Source: Cryptomeria japonica (taxonomy: Eukaryota; Streptophyta; Pinopsida; Cupressales; Cupressaceae). Taken from it: a DNA stretch of 64,000 nt. The stretch spans positions 687,758,583 to 687,822,582 of the forward strand of contig NC_081412.1 of assembly GCF_030272615.1 (NCBI RefSeq), read 5' to 3'. The notes under the pieces were generated by a model that was given only the letters and a program-made list of their open reading frames with translations, was not told the origin of the DNA and did not search any database. Each line of letters opens with the position of its first letter. Positions within the stretch are counted from its first letter, which is position 1. Made by a program: the position numbers and the translations under genes. Of the stretch, positions 1 through 11,687 are shown one piece after another.

Positions 1-861
1 GTGATCGAAGTAAATTTATTTATTTTAAAGAATTTAATGGCAGAGTTTTAAGATTTGGTAATGACTCACCCTAGATGGTTAAAGGTAAGGGAACTATTTC
101 TCTTAATGGAAAGAGCAGTGCAAATGATGTCTACTAGGTTGAAGGTTTAAAGCACAATCTTTTGAGTGTGACACAACTCAATGACAGAGGATACCCATTG
201 GAGTTTAAGAATTGTATATGCAAAATCTATGGGAGCAAAGGTGAACTGATTGCAATTGAGAAGCAAAATAAAGGTAACCCGTTTCACCTTAATCCTAAAG
301 TCAGCAACTATGTAATTGCAAAGATAGATGATAGTTGGCTTTGGCATAGGAGATTTTGTCATATAAATTTTGATAACATTGTTAAAATGAGTAAGTCCAA
401 GACAGTGAGAGGTTTGCCTCAGTTGGACAAACCGGTTAATGCTCTACGTAAGGAATGTCAGTTGGGAAAGATGACATCCTCAACTTTCAAGAGCAAATAT
501 TTTTCAGTGGAACATCTGTTAGATTTGGTTCATATGGATCTTTGTGGACTAATAAGGACAAAAAGTATTCAAGGTGACATATATTTTATGATCTTCACTG
601 ATGATTGCTCAAGGATGATGTGGGTCACATTCTTGAAGGATAAGATGGAAGTATTTAGTAAGTTCAAGGCATTCAGGGCCTTAGCTAAGAAGGAGAGTGG
701 TAAGAAGATAAAGTGTCTATGAACTGATCAAGGTGGTGAATTTACTTCTAAGGAATTCACTAGATCTTGTGAAGAAAATGGTATCAAACGACAGCTTCTG
801 CACCGAGGACACCACAACAAAATGGTATCGTAGAGAGAAACAACCGGCTAGTTGTTGAAGT
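1..861 (+). pseudogene. pol: Ty1/copia pol relic, left part (gag-pre-integrase and integrase start)
   Basis: This is the middle of a copia-type polyprotein that enters from the left window edge, so gag and the protease active site are outside. Residues coded by 162-722 include the gag-pre-integrase motif WLWHRRFCHIN, the zinc-finger remnant CQLGKM and the integrase core start HMDLCG..TDDCSRMMWV. In-frame stops (for example at 720-722, just before TDQGGEFTSKEF) break the reading frame. The upstream 1-161 also translates as copia sequence with stops. Coding is cut at 861 by a solo LTR and resumes at 1937. The enzyme would integrate element cDNA into the chromosome; this copy is dead. Family assignment is firm, lineage is not. 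Confidence 0.88.
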
Positions 862-1936
862 TGTTGGTATTATGGATATGTTGCATTGGTTTTGTCATTG
901 ATGTCAACAATTATCAACACTTATCCTTCTGGAGATCTTTGATTATGTTCACTGGCAAGTTCAGTGACTTATGCACAGTCACTGGTATTTGGTTCACCGA
1001 AAGGTTATATTGTTCATCAACAGGTTATATTGTTCACCGACACCGAGGATGACTTGTTATCATCTGGAGATCACTTGATTATGTCAAAGACATGGTTTGG
1101 ACACTTAGTTTTGGTATTCTGGTTATTGGTCTAATCAGGTTGACATATTTGTTGTTACCGGCAAATTGATCTAGGTTATGGACCAACATGCATTATCTAT
1201 TCCAAATCAGCACGAAATGTTATGGAGATGATTTAATCAATTGGTATTGTTGTAATTATATTGAGCCGACATGATGCATCACATCTTAACTTACTTGTAA
1301 TTGATTTTATTGTAATATTCTTAGTGAGTCGACCTACACATTTGGTCTTAGGTTTTGGTATATATGCAAGACCTCAATTGTGAGATGTAGGGACATGGTA
1401 TGTAAGGTTATGGTATTGTGACATGGTATGTGCAAATGTAGAAGATCATATGAGAAGACCATAGAGAAGGTGATTATCAGAGCTTAACTGGTACTGAATC
1501 CAACATTGGAGATGCTACTTTGTGCAGTACATTATCATTGGATTTAATCATCCAATTGTAGTCAGTATGACTCCCATCTTGTGATTGAGCAACGAGCTCT
1601 AGGCAGTTGGCCTTTCTGCATGTGCAGACCCCATTTGTACACACATACTATCTGCAGTAGTATCATCCGATTGTGGGTAAGGTTTCCCACCGTGGTTTTT
1701 TCCCTTACAAGGTTTCCATGTACAAATATTTGTGTTATGTGTTGTGGATGTTGTTTCTCTTTCTGTTTCAGGCATTTAGTTTCACCTGTATTAATATTAA
1801 CTGTTAATCTGTTAACCGACATTAAGTTTGGTTTACTGGTATTATGTTTCAAGTTTTATTAAGTTATATTTGGGTTGAAATTAATAGACAATTGATTCAC
1901 CCCCCCCCCCCTCTGAGTTGCCTCCGGGTCCTAACA
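862..1936 (+). mobile_element. Solo LTR inserted in copia integrase (TSD GAAGT/GAAGC)
   Basis: A 1,075-bp block begins TGTTGG and ends CCTAACA (TG..CA with imperfect inverted ends) and interrupts the integrase reading frame. The 5 bp before it (857-861, GAAGT) and after it (1937-1941, GAAGC) match at 4 of 5 positions, as expected of a slightly mutated target-site duplication. Removing the block and one repeat restores the integrase frame across the gap. A TATATA stretch lies near 1356 and a run of 12 C lies at 1900-1911 shortly before the 3' end, a layout common in copia LTRs. There is no internal region, so this is a solo LTR left by LTR-LTR recombination. ORFs predicted inside it are not genes. 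Confidence 0.85.
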
Positions 1937-4114
1937 GAAGCTGCTAGGATGATATTGATACAAGGAGGTGTAGTGAAAACGTTTTGGAGAGAAGGTGTTA
2001 GCACAACTGTCTACACTATGAACTAGATTTTGGTAAAGAGAGGTAAGGACAAGACTCCTTATGAATACTGGTATGGTATATCACCTAATGTTAGTTATTT
2101 CAAGATATTTGGAAGCGAATGTTTAATTAAGAAAGGTGACTATGTTAGCAAATTTGAGGCTAAAAGTAATGAAGGTATATTTCTTGGTTATTCCACCAAG
2201 GGTAAGGCCTACAAATGTTTCACAAACCGGATACAAAGAATTATTGAGAGTGTTGATGTTTGAGTGGATGAATATCCTGAAGTCTCAGAGGAAACCACTA
2301 TGCAGATAAAGGATGAAGATCCTTGCATTTTGTTTTTGGAACCAAAAACTGTGAAACTTGAAATCGGTAAAGCAAATACTGATGTACCAGTTCAACCGGA
2401 ATAGATATATTCATAAGAAGATGATGATTATGAAGAAGATGAACCTCCAGATAATGATCATGTTATTCTGAGATATGTGAGACTCAATCACAATCCTAAA
2501 TAGATTATTGGAGATAAGGATGTTGTAGTACTAACGAGAAGAAGAATCAAAGAGAATTCTTGCATGATCTTCACTATTGAACCAAGAACTGCTAAGGAAG
2601 CATTTGGTGATGATCATTGGGTTAAATCTATGGAGGAGGAACTAGATCAAATTGAGAAGAACAACACATGGACCCTAATACCCTGACTGGTAAAAGAAAT
2701 GTGATAGGTACTAAGTGGGTACTCAGGAACAAGTTGAATGAAGATGGTGTTGTAGTTCACAAAAAAGCTAGGTTGGTTTGCAAAGGTTATGCACAAGAGG
2801 AAGGAGAAGATTATGGTGAGACTTTTTCACTAGTCACAAGGCTAGAAGGTGTCAGAAATTTACTTGCATTTGCAACACATAAGAAATTCAAGGTATACCA
2901 GATGGATGTAAAGTCATCATTTTTGAATGGGATACTGGAAGAAGAAGTATACATTGAGCAACTAGATGGTTAAGCTTTGACTGATGAGAAAGATATGGTA
3001 TGTAGATTGCATAGGGCTTTATATGGATTAAAATAAGCATCGAGAGCATGACATGAAAGGCTTCATACACATCTGATGAAGATAAAATTTCAAAAAACCA
3101 AAGAAGATAGCAACATAGGTCTCAAATCTAAAGGAGATAAAATACTGGTCAACGAAGTATTTGTAGATGATATCATTTTTGGAGGTAATGATGACATGAG
3201 AAATGATTTTGCAAATGAAATGAAAAATGATTTTGAAATGTCTCTAGTGGAAGAGAAAAAAAATTTCACAGGCTTGCAAATACAACAAACAAAGAATGGT
3301 ATTTTCATCACACAGTCTAAGTATGTGAAAGACGTTTTGAAGACAATTGGTATGAGTGACTGTAAACCAGTTGGGACACCAATGGTTACACATTGTCAGT
3401 TGTCTAAGGAAGATGAATCCACATCTGTTGATGAGAAGGAATACAAGTCAATGATTAGAAAATTGCACTATGTTGTTCACAGCAGATCGGATATAGCTCA
3501 TGCAAGTGGCCTAGTTGCTAGATTCTAGAAGAATCCTAAGGAAACACATTTGATAGCAACCAAGAGGATTTTTAGATATTTGAAAGGTACGGTTGACTAT
3601 GAATTATGGTATCCATATGAAGAAAACTTTAAATTGAAGGTGTACAAAGATGCAGATTGGGTAGGAAATGTTGATGACAGGAAAAGCACAACCGATGGAG
3701 CATTTTTTTCTTGGAGGAAGACTTGTTTCATGGAGTAGTAAAAAGCAGAGTTGTACATCATAATCTACTACTGAAGTTGAGTATGTTGCTGCTTACATGA
3801 ACTGTACCCAGGCTATCTAGATGAGGCACATTTTGGAAGGTTTTAAGATGAAGATTTTAGAACCTGTAAAGATCTTATGTGATAATAAAAGTGCCATAAA
3901 TATTTCCAAGAACCCTATTTTTCATGCACGAACCAAGCATATTGCATTAAAGTATCATTTCTTAAGGGAAAAAGTGCAGAGTAAAGATGTGATCTTGGAG
4001 CATATTTCTACCAAGGAGCAGCTTGCAGATATATTTACTAAACCTCTACCTAAGACTACTTTTGACTATCTTAGAAGTAAGCTAGGGGTTGTACCCCTTC
4101 ATGAGGTCAGTTGA
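1937..4114 (+). pseudogene. pol: Ty1/copia pol relic, right part (integrase end, RT, RNase H)
   Basis: Continues the copia polyprotein. At 1937-2263 is the integrase C-terminal part (KTPYEYWYG, then IFGSECLIKK and GIFLGYS). 2264-2667 is the linker, with stops. The reverse transcriptase runs from 2668: GTKWVLRNKLNEDG, RLVCKGYAQ, VYQMDVKSSFLNG and the catalytic-box variant FVDDIIFGG near 3160-3186. RNase H follows: ADWVGNVDDRKST, then after a frameshift near 3750 CDNKSAINISKNP, HARTKHI and LADIFTKPLP, ending with a stop at 4112-4114. At least five stops or frameshifts are present. It would have copied element RNA to DNA. No flanking LTR of this element could be recognised on the right, so its 3' end is lost or too diverged. 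Confidence 0.9.
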
Positions 4115-5452
4115 GCATGATGTAGATTACATCAATCCCAGAGCTACTTGCAAAATTTTATAGCAGGATTGGTGTAGTGATACAAAACTTCAAAGGACCC
4201 AACTCAAACTTAACAATACAAGACTATTTGATGATAAATTTGACATAAATGGTGTCATAATACTCAATCAAGAGAAACACGACCCTTTGAGACTTTACAA
4301 ACTGCCTCAATGCATTGACAAAGAAAAATCATTGCAAAACTACCACCTTGCTGCCATATTGATAGACCCTTACACAGTCACCCATAAATTTTGCAAATGA
4401 ACAAATTTATTTGATCTCTCTAGTGAAATTATTCTTAACTTGGTTATACAAAACATATCAAAAACTCATAAAAATCCAATAGTGGAAATGTGAGATATGG
4501 CCCCTGTATTAGGATTGTATTTTCTGCAACAATCTGCCCCTAAAATTTCAGACCTTTACTCCCACAATGCACATGCCATCTTGTGTATGGCCTCCTGAAA
4601 CCAAAAATTCTGAAAATATACAATATAATAAACCATCATACCAATTTGTGGGGTTAGATCAATCTGTAAATAAAATATAAAACATTTTCATGCTCACTAT
4701 TAACCCTAGGGCAGGGATATGACTCTTTTCACAAGAAATTTGACATCTTCACCAAAACAAAACCAAATCACTTCAAACAAAAGCCAACATAAACTCAGTT
4801 AATTATAGAAACATCTCCAACCATGAAGTAATGAAAACTAATTCATAAAATCACTCAAAACAATGGAAAATCAAACTATTCTACATGGAAATCTGAAAAT
4901 ACACATGAAAATTAGATTTTTATTGCTTCAAAACTCCAAAACCAAACAAAAAACCTTTACCAACCACAAAAAAATGATTAAATTTCATCCATTTATAACC
5001 CTCAAGGCCTTCTAGGCCGAAATCCAACCTAAAACCAACTTATAACTAACTTATGACAACTTTTTGCATTCTTAACAACTTTTTGACAACAAAAAGTTGC
5101 TCCAAAGTTGTCAAGTTTGACAACTACGTATGTCAACTTACCAAACCTATATATGAACCTTCTAAAACATTAAAATGATCATTATATGACCTTATAAACA
5201 TATTTTATCCACCTAAACACACTTCTACCCCAAAAACCCAATTTTAGCCTTTTCTAGGCCTAATTTCTCAAAATGGCAATTTTACACTTTTTGACCATTA
5301 CATTGCATTTCACTACATTTTATGGCTCACATTGCCATGTTACATAATTTAAAGACCTTATGGGTCTTGTTTGTCTTCATTTTTCATCAAATCCTCCATA
5401 GGGCCTATCAGTGACCCTGCTCCACCTTGTCTTCCTGGGTGCTCCTGCACCA
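4115..5452. other. AT-rich non-coding DNA between copia relic and chromovirus LTR
   Basis: No credible ORF. The first ~70 bp may be the copia 3' untranslated part. The rest is AT-rich with several TTGACAACTT/AAGTTGTC-type words near 5055-5140. Its right end (about 5437-5454) has the word GGTGCTCCTGCACCA, which also forms the outer terminus of both chromovirus LTRs (ending at 7004 and 14982). It may therefore include part of a related LTR; that is inference. Confidence 0.4.
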
Positions 5453-7004
5453 CAAGTCCTCAATCTCTGCTAGGAATCTCTCTTTGCCAATCTTCAGGTG
5501 TTTTCAACAAGTTTTTTGACTAGGAACTCTACCAATTCAATATTCTTATCATATACTCAATCTTGCAACCTTGACAACAACTTGTCAACTTCTCACTTTT
5601 CACCCCCATACTGTTATGAGACATTGCAAAGGTGTGGAGGTGGTATTTACCAATAAATGAGATCAACTAGGTCCATTTGAGGTTTAACAATCTTCAATGC
5701 CCTTACCAATTTCATAAAATTTCTTAGAAATAGGGCTACAAGGATGAGCCCCAATTAGGCCTCCTAAATCTGGTTTTTAAGGGTTTTGAGTGAATCAGTC
5801 CAAAAGACCCTACAATAAGTTATATTATTCTTCAATCACTCATCAATCCTCAAAATATGTTTTTGGGTTTAGTCCCCCAACTTTCCATACAGTGCCCGAA
5901 CCAAAAACAAATGGGGTTTCGTTAGGGTTTCTAGGCTTCAACTGGTTGTGACTGTTCAACAAAGGGGGAAGGCTATGGAATAATATTGTCAAAGCTTCTC
6001 CTCTCAACTAGAACTCTGAATGGACCTATCCTTCAATGTCAAATGCTAGAGTTTAGGTTTTGAAGTCACCACTGCAATATACATCTAGTTTACACCTTGT
6101 TTTCTCTAGCCAGGTTGCTCCTGGACTTGCCTAGGACAAGGTGGTAACAATAGTGGCCTTAATTTCCAATTCTCCTCCCTACATATATACAATACACATT
6201 GGGTTGCCAACCATGTTCCAACAGGCTATGAAGTTTCCACAGTGGGATTTTATGGGGCACCCATTTTTACATAGTTTGTTATTTACAAGCCAAAACTAGT
6301 TGTCTAGGAACAAAACAGTAAATACACTAACAAAAATTAACAAAATAGCATGAAATTAATAGAATAGTACTAGGACACAACAAGGAACCTAAAACCAATC
6401 TTGGAACAATGGTTTTAATCCATTTCTAGTGACTGTTCAAAGCAGAAACAGAAGATAACAGTGTTAACAGTCTGAAAATGAGTAGTTTTAGATTGTCAAA
6501 CTCAAAATACCATGCATCTAACCCTTGTCTCCATACAAAAGAGGGTTTATATATGCATCTCCACATGTGGAGGCATATTAGGGCAATGATTCAACCTTAA
6601 CTTCACCGCTAGCTAGTTTAGGACAAATTTTGTCATGACAACTTGACATCTTTTACAATTGTGAAAATCTTGCCTTTCCAACTTAGGAAACCTATCACAT
6701 ATCATCATTCATGTCTTTTTCAACATTCCTAAGACTATTTTAAACCTCTCTAATGCTCTCAACAAGTTATGCCTCTTTTGACCATCAAGAAGGCAATTTA
6801 ACTACTCAAACTAACACCTATTCACAAAGTGCAAACCTAGAAAGAAAACTAACTCAACTAGGCTCACACTTGACTCAAACCAAATATTACACACACACTT
6901 TGGACCCTCTTGGGGTCCTTATTAGAAACCTGACTTGGCTAAGGTTAGTACAGGCTAAAATTGTAGAAGGACTATGAGCCTAAGTCCTAGGTGCTCCTGC
7001 ACCA
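5453..7004 (-). repeat. 3' LTR of the minus-strand chromovirus
   Basis: Aligns to 11775-12116 plus 13749-14982. The right border is the TG..CA-type terminus GGTGCTCCTGCACCA at 7004, directly beside a purine-rich tract on the minus strand. Similarity to the other LTR begins near 5452; left of that the two copies do not align. The plus-strand ORF near 6753-6977 lies in the LTR and is not a gene. Confidence 0.82.
6546..6553 (-). promoter_or_regulatory. Candidate TATA box of the chromovirus 3' LTR
   Basis: Reads TATATAAA on the minus strand, about 450 bp inside the LTR from its U3 end, followed by ACCCTC. The matching place in the other LTR (14511-14518) reads TAAATAAA, so the box differs between copies. 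Placement and sequence fit a Pol II promoter; there is no direct evidence of use. Confidence 0.5.
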
Positions 7005-7987
7005 TTCTCCCAAACAAAAAGAAGATAGGTTACCTCTTTTGGGATCAATTTATGATGAATTCCGAACTTCTTGAAATCTATCTCAGGCACCCATGTAGCC
7101 TTTGCATCATCCATCCCATGCCACTTAACTAGGTGCTCCCAATAAGTTTGGTGTCTAGTCTTTTTAGATACCCTTGAACTTATTATCTTCTCAGCCTTTG
7201 GATTTGGTTTTGATGGTACTTGACGATTATTTACATCATCTGATACCTTTGAGTGACTATAATATGAACTTGGAGTTGGTCCTTTGTAAGCAAATAAGTC
7301 TGCCACATTGAAGACCAAGGACAATGCTATATCCTTGGGTAGTTCCACCTTGTATACATTTTCTCCATACTTGGCTAGAATGGCACATGGACCCAACCTT
7401 CTCATCTGCAACTTATTAGGTACTCCTTGCTGCAGCCTTTCCTTGTTAAGGTGCACCATGACAAGATCACCTACTTGGAATTGTAAGTTCTTCCTTCTCT
7501 CGTCAACCTTTTTCTTGATCTTACTTGTGTTCTCCATCAATGCTTGCTTGACTAATTTATGTACCTCTTTCATTGACTGAGAAAAATCTTCAGCATATCC
7601 ACTCCTTGTTGTTGCATTTCCTAAGTCCCTTAGCTCTAGAATACCCCTTGGGTGAAGACCATAAACCACCTCAAAAGGACTCTTTCCTATGGTTCTATTT
7701 ATAGTGTCATTGTAAGCATATTCATCTTGTGATAACACTTGATCCCATGTCTGACCATACTCCTTGGTAAGGCACCTCAATAGGTTTCCTAAGCTCCTAT
7801 TAACCACTTCAGTTTGCCCATCTATTTGTGGATGGTAGGCTGATCCAAAGGATAGGTTGGTACCAAGTTTTTGCCAAAGTGTCTTCCAAAAATGACTCGT
7901 GAACTTTGAGTCCCTATCTAAAACAATGCTCATGGGTAAACCATGTATCCTTATCACTTCCTTGAAGAACAAATAGCTATATGACAT
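6980..7987 (-). pseudogene. pol: Chromovirus integrase core and chromodomain-like C-terminus
   Basis: 336 codons open on the minus strand. The N-terminal half is the integrase catalytic core: HGLPMSIVLDRDSKFTSHFW holds the second acidic residue, and AYHPQIDGQTEVVNRSL holds the E of the DDE triad. It then passes through the GPY/F-type region (RRLGPCAILAKYGENVYKVELP) to a chromodomain-like segment near residues 280-310 (HLVKWHGMDDAKATWVPE). Such tails bind chromatin marks in chromoviruses and steer integration. The upstream 247 bp is in another frame or has stops, so this piece is separated from the rest of pol. The stop at 6980-6982 lies inside the 3' LTR, so the frame runs through the PPT and 24 bp into the LTR. 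Confidence 0.9.
7005..7014 (-). other. Polypurine tract of the chromovirus
   Basis: Minus-strand TTTGGGAGAA directly next to the 3' LTR start (TGGTGCAGG). It would prime plus-strand DNA synthesis. It also codes for VWEN of the integrase tail. Confidence 0.65.
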
Positions 7988-8621
7988 GCATCATAGTGGT
8001 CTTGCAAGGTACAAAGTGGGTCATCTTACTAAACCTGTCCACTATGACATAAATGTTGTCAAATCCCTACTTTGTCATTGGAAAACCCACTACAAAGTCC
8101 ATACTAATGCATTCCCAAGGTCTATTTGGTATGGGAAGAGGTTGGTATAAACCAACATTTGAGGACGTACCCTTGGCCTTTTGACACACAAGACAAGTTT
8201 CCACATAATTTTTGACATCTTGAGTCATCCTAGGTCAATAGTAATACCTTTGGACTAACTCTTGAGTCTTGTTGACTCCAAGATGACCACTAAGGCTTCC
8301 ATTATGCTTCTCTTGTATGAGATTTTCTCTTTTTGACCCTCTAGGCACACAAAGTTGCCCTCCTCTAAACAATAACCCATCTTGCAAGGTAAAATAAGAA
8401 AACTCACCATGAAAATGATTTTGATACTCTTTGCATACCTTGTAGGCATTTGAGAAGTCTTCATCATCCAGGTATAGGTCTTTAAAAATGTCAATACCCA
8501 TGCTTCTTAGTTGGATTTCTTGGACTGTCAAGAGTATTCTACTCAATGCATCAACAACTTTGTTTAGTTGTCCCTTTTTGTGCTTAATTGTAAATGTGTG
8601 GCTTGCATGTATTCTACCCAC
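7988..8621 (-). pseudogene. pol: Chromovirus RNase H end and integrase zinc-binding domain
   Basis: The open part 8235-8621 carries the end of RNase H / connection (KKGQLNKVVDALSR) and the HHCC integrase zinc finger (HNGSLSGHLGVNKTQELVQ). A stop near 8233-8235 replaces the usual Trp after RYYY. The two Cys (CLVCQKAK) and the start of the catalytic core (SMDFVVGFP, IYVIVDRFSKMTHF) are still readable from the frame below, at 8230-8000. The region overlaps the end of the upstream frame at 8564-8621 in a different phase, which marks a frameshift. Confidence 0.85.
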
Positions 8622-10387
8622 TTCATGTGATTGTGACTAATCTTGTCTTGTGAGTTTAGGAAGCTTAAAGCTTGATTGTCTGTGTAGACTACAAATTCCT
8701 TAGGAAGGAGATAGTGTCTCCACTTCCTCAAAGTTTGCACTAATGCATATAACTCCAAGTCATATGAGGAGTATTTCCTCTTAGCATCACTTAGATTCTC
8801 ACTATGGAAAGCTACTGGTCTTTCTTTCTGACTTAGGACAACACCTATTGCAACATTGCTTGCATCACATTCCACTGTGAAGAGTTTCTTAAAACTAGGC
8901 AACACCAAAACCAGTCGAGTGGCTATCCTTTCTTTCAAGGTTTCAAAAACTTTATTTGATTGTTCATTCCACTGAAACTTTGCCTTCATTCCACCTCTAA
9001 TAGTGTCCAACATTGGTGCACATATAACATTGAATTGCCTAATGAATTTCCTGTAATATTGAGCTAGACCATGGAAGCTTCTCACCTCTATTGTTGACTT
9101 AGGAGTTGGCCAATTTACTATGGCTTCATTTTTGCTAGGATCCATCTTGAGATTTCTATGTGACAACAAAAACCCAAGATAAATGAACTCCTGCTTCATA
9201 AATTCACACTTGTCCAAGTTTATGGTTAGCTTCTCTTCATATAATCTTTGAAGTACAACTTGCAAATGCTTAACATGATCTGCCCTATTCTTACTAAAAA
9301 TGAGAATATCATCTAAATACACCACCACAAATTTACCTATAAAGTCCTTCAACACCTCATTCATGAGCCTCATGAAGGTGCTTGGGGCATTTGATAAGCT
9401 AAATGGCATTACAAGCCATTCATAAAGACCCTCTATTGTCTTGAATGTTGTTTTCCATTCATCACCCTCCTTAATCCTTATTTGGTGGTATCCACTTTTA
9501 AGGTCAATTTTGGTAAAGTATTTGACTTCCCCTAAACAATCCATTAGGTCCTCTATTCTAGGAATTGGGAACCTATATCTTATGGTGATTCTATTTATAG
9601 CCCTAGAGTCAGTACATAATCTCCGTGTACCACCTTTCTTTGGGGCTAAGACAATAGGTACAACACATGGGCTAATGCTTTTCCTAATTAGGCCTTGGTC
9701 TAAAAGATCTTGAATTTGTTTAGTAATTTCAAAATTTTGTTGGGGAGTCATTTTGTAGGATGCTTTGTTAGGTAATGAGGCTCCATGTATGAGGTCAATT
9801 TGATCACTTATGGCTCTTTTAGGAGGCAAGGTGCCTGGTTGACCATCACTCACAATCTCTTTGAATTGTTTCAATAGGTCTTGAACCTCTATTGGAAAAT
9901 TCGGCTTCTCTTTCTTGTCTTCCTCTTTAGGTTTCATCACTAATGCAAACCCTATACCATCACCTTCCTCTAGTGTCTCCAAGAATTGTTCTTCACTCAC
10001 CAAAAGGACATTAGGACTTGCTACTCTCTTTTCACCTTCATCAAGGATAGATTGTATCTTGAATGTAACTCCATCTTTCTTGAATGAATATGCATTCTTG
10101 GCTCCATCATGAATAGCTTGTCTATCAAATTGCCATGGTCTTTCTAATAGAAGATGGCATGTATCCATAGGTAGGACATCACATAGCACCTTGTCATTAT
10201 ACCTCCCAATGGTAAAATCCACCCATGCTTTCTCATTGACTAGGACATGTTGGCCTTTGTTCAAGCAAGTGACCCTATATGGGTTGTTGTGAGGTATCCT
10301 TTGTAATTTAAGCTTACTCACTGCCTCTTCTGACACAATGTTGTCTATTGACCCTGAGTCAATTATCACTTTGCAAACTTTGTCCAT
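8564..10387 (-). pseudogene. pol: Chromovirus protease, reverse transcriptase and RNase H
   Basis: A 607-codon open stretch. Residues ~5-25 are the aspartic protease site (KVIIDSGSIDNIV, with DSG intact). The RT occupies ~180-430: PHNNP..LDQGLIRKSISPC, GTRRLCTDSRAIN, TKIDLKSGYHQIRI, MPFSLSNAPSTF and the catalytic VVVYLDDILIFSK (YLDD intact). The connection and RNase H follow (FTVECDASNVAIGVVLSQ, ELYALVQTLRKWRHYLL, VVYTDNQALSFL). The frame then ends at a frameshift and continues in 8235-8621. This is the best-preserved coding block of the window. Gag lies immediately upstream in the same orientation. The annotated ATG is internal to the polyprotein, not a true start. Confidence 0.92.
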
Positions 10388-10424
10388 AATCTTGCATTTG
10401 ATCCTAAATAATGATCTCCTTTGG

Positions 10425-11617
10425 CTAGGCTCTTCTCTGACAGGTTCTTCTTATCATTAGGTTGTCACCTACTTCTGATTCTAAGGCAACCTCTGAAGTC
10501 TTGCTTCTTGAAATCTCTTCTTGAAGATAGTTCACTCTCCTCTCACTACTATGTGATGATGACCCCTTCTCCGGACACCTATATGCTGGATGACCAAGCT
10601 GATTGCAATGGTAACAGTTCATTGTTGCAAAATAGGATGAACCTCTACATTGTCCACTAGAATTTCCTCTAAAACCACTTTTGACCCCCTTCCTCTATTA
10701 AATCCTCCTTTACCAGTGCCAACTTCTTGCTTCTCAGTGAGTTTAGACTTACCTTGTGTTCTTTGCTCTGAATTTCTTCCTCCAAAGCCTCCCCTATGGC
10801 CTCTATTTTCTTTTCCTCTACCTCTACCTCTACCCCTACTACTACTTGAATCATGTTTCCTTTTTAGTTTTTCTTCCACTTTAAGGGCAAGTTGATAGCT
10901 TTGATGAACTATCTTTGGGCTCAATAGACTAATTTCCTTTTGGATATTCCATCTTAGTCCATTAAGGTATCTAGCTACCTTAAGGCTCTCTTCTTCCACA
11001 ACATGAGACCTAAGAATAATTTTTTGAAACTCCTCTGTATAAGCACTTACATCAAGGTCTTTTTGTCTTAGGTTTTGTCTTTTCCTATGGATCTGCACTT
11101 CATAGTCAGCAGGGAGATAAGCTTCTTTGATTTTGGCTAACATCCCTTTCCAAGAAGAGATGGGGGTTTTACCCTCTTTCTTCCTCTCATCCTGCACAAA
11201 TTTCCACCATGTGAGAGTGGCTCCCCTCATCCTAGACTTGGCCACTTTGACTCTTTGAGCTTCATTTATACCTTCACATTCAAAATGGTTCTCCATGTAC
11301 TCTATCCATTTTAGAACCACTTCTACTTCCATCTTACCAGTGAACAATGACAATCATTCTAGTGATTTACCACTCAAGGATTTCAATGCCTTTAGGAAAG
11401 GTTCCTGTTCCAAAATAGGATTAGGTTCAGGTACTTTGTCTTCTTTTGACACCTCTTTATCATTTCCTTCTACTTCTTCAACATTTACCAACACTTCATC
11501 TACCTTGGTTTCAATTTCACCAAGCTTACCTTCCAATTCTGCCAATTTTTCCTTCAGGAGCCTATTCTATTCCTCCTGATCATCCACTTTCTTTGCCAAC
11601 TCTACATTGGTAACCAT
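10425..11617 (-). pseudogene. gag: Chromovirus gag with CCHC zinc knuckle
   Basis: Starts at the ATG complementary to 11615-11617, about 60 bp inside the PBS. The N-terminus is acidic and coiled-coil-like, with one stop after ~15 codons and one near 11354. The capsid-like part holds KVAKSRMRGATLTWWKF and SAYTEEFQKI, typical of the plant retrotransposon gag domain. A Gly/Arg-rich stretch (SSRGRGRGRGK) follows, and then the knuckle CYHCNQLGHPAYRC at 10572-10622, which lies in another frame, so an indel sits near 10620. Gag would form the particle and bind element RNA. Several lesions make it inactive. Confidence 0.87.
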
Positions 11618-11675
11618 GGTGTTGTCTCCTATAGATTCCACTAAGGAAATCAACTCTCCTAGCCCAAATCTTATA

Positions 11676-11687
11676 GGCTCTGATACA
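11676..11687 (-). other. Primer-binding site (initiator-Met tRNA type)
   Basis: On the minus strand it reads TGTATCAGAGCC, one change from the common plant TGGTATCAGAGC primed by initiator methionine tRNA. Four bases separate it from the TATCA end of the 5' LTR. The position between LTR and gag supports the element model. Confidence 0.75.

Noticed and set aside
1562-1862. Overlapping opposite-strand ORFs of 93-96 codons
   Set aside because: They lie inside the solo LTR 862-1936 and have no protein motif.
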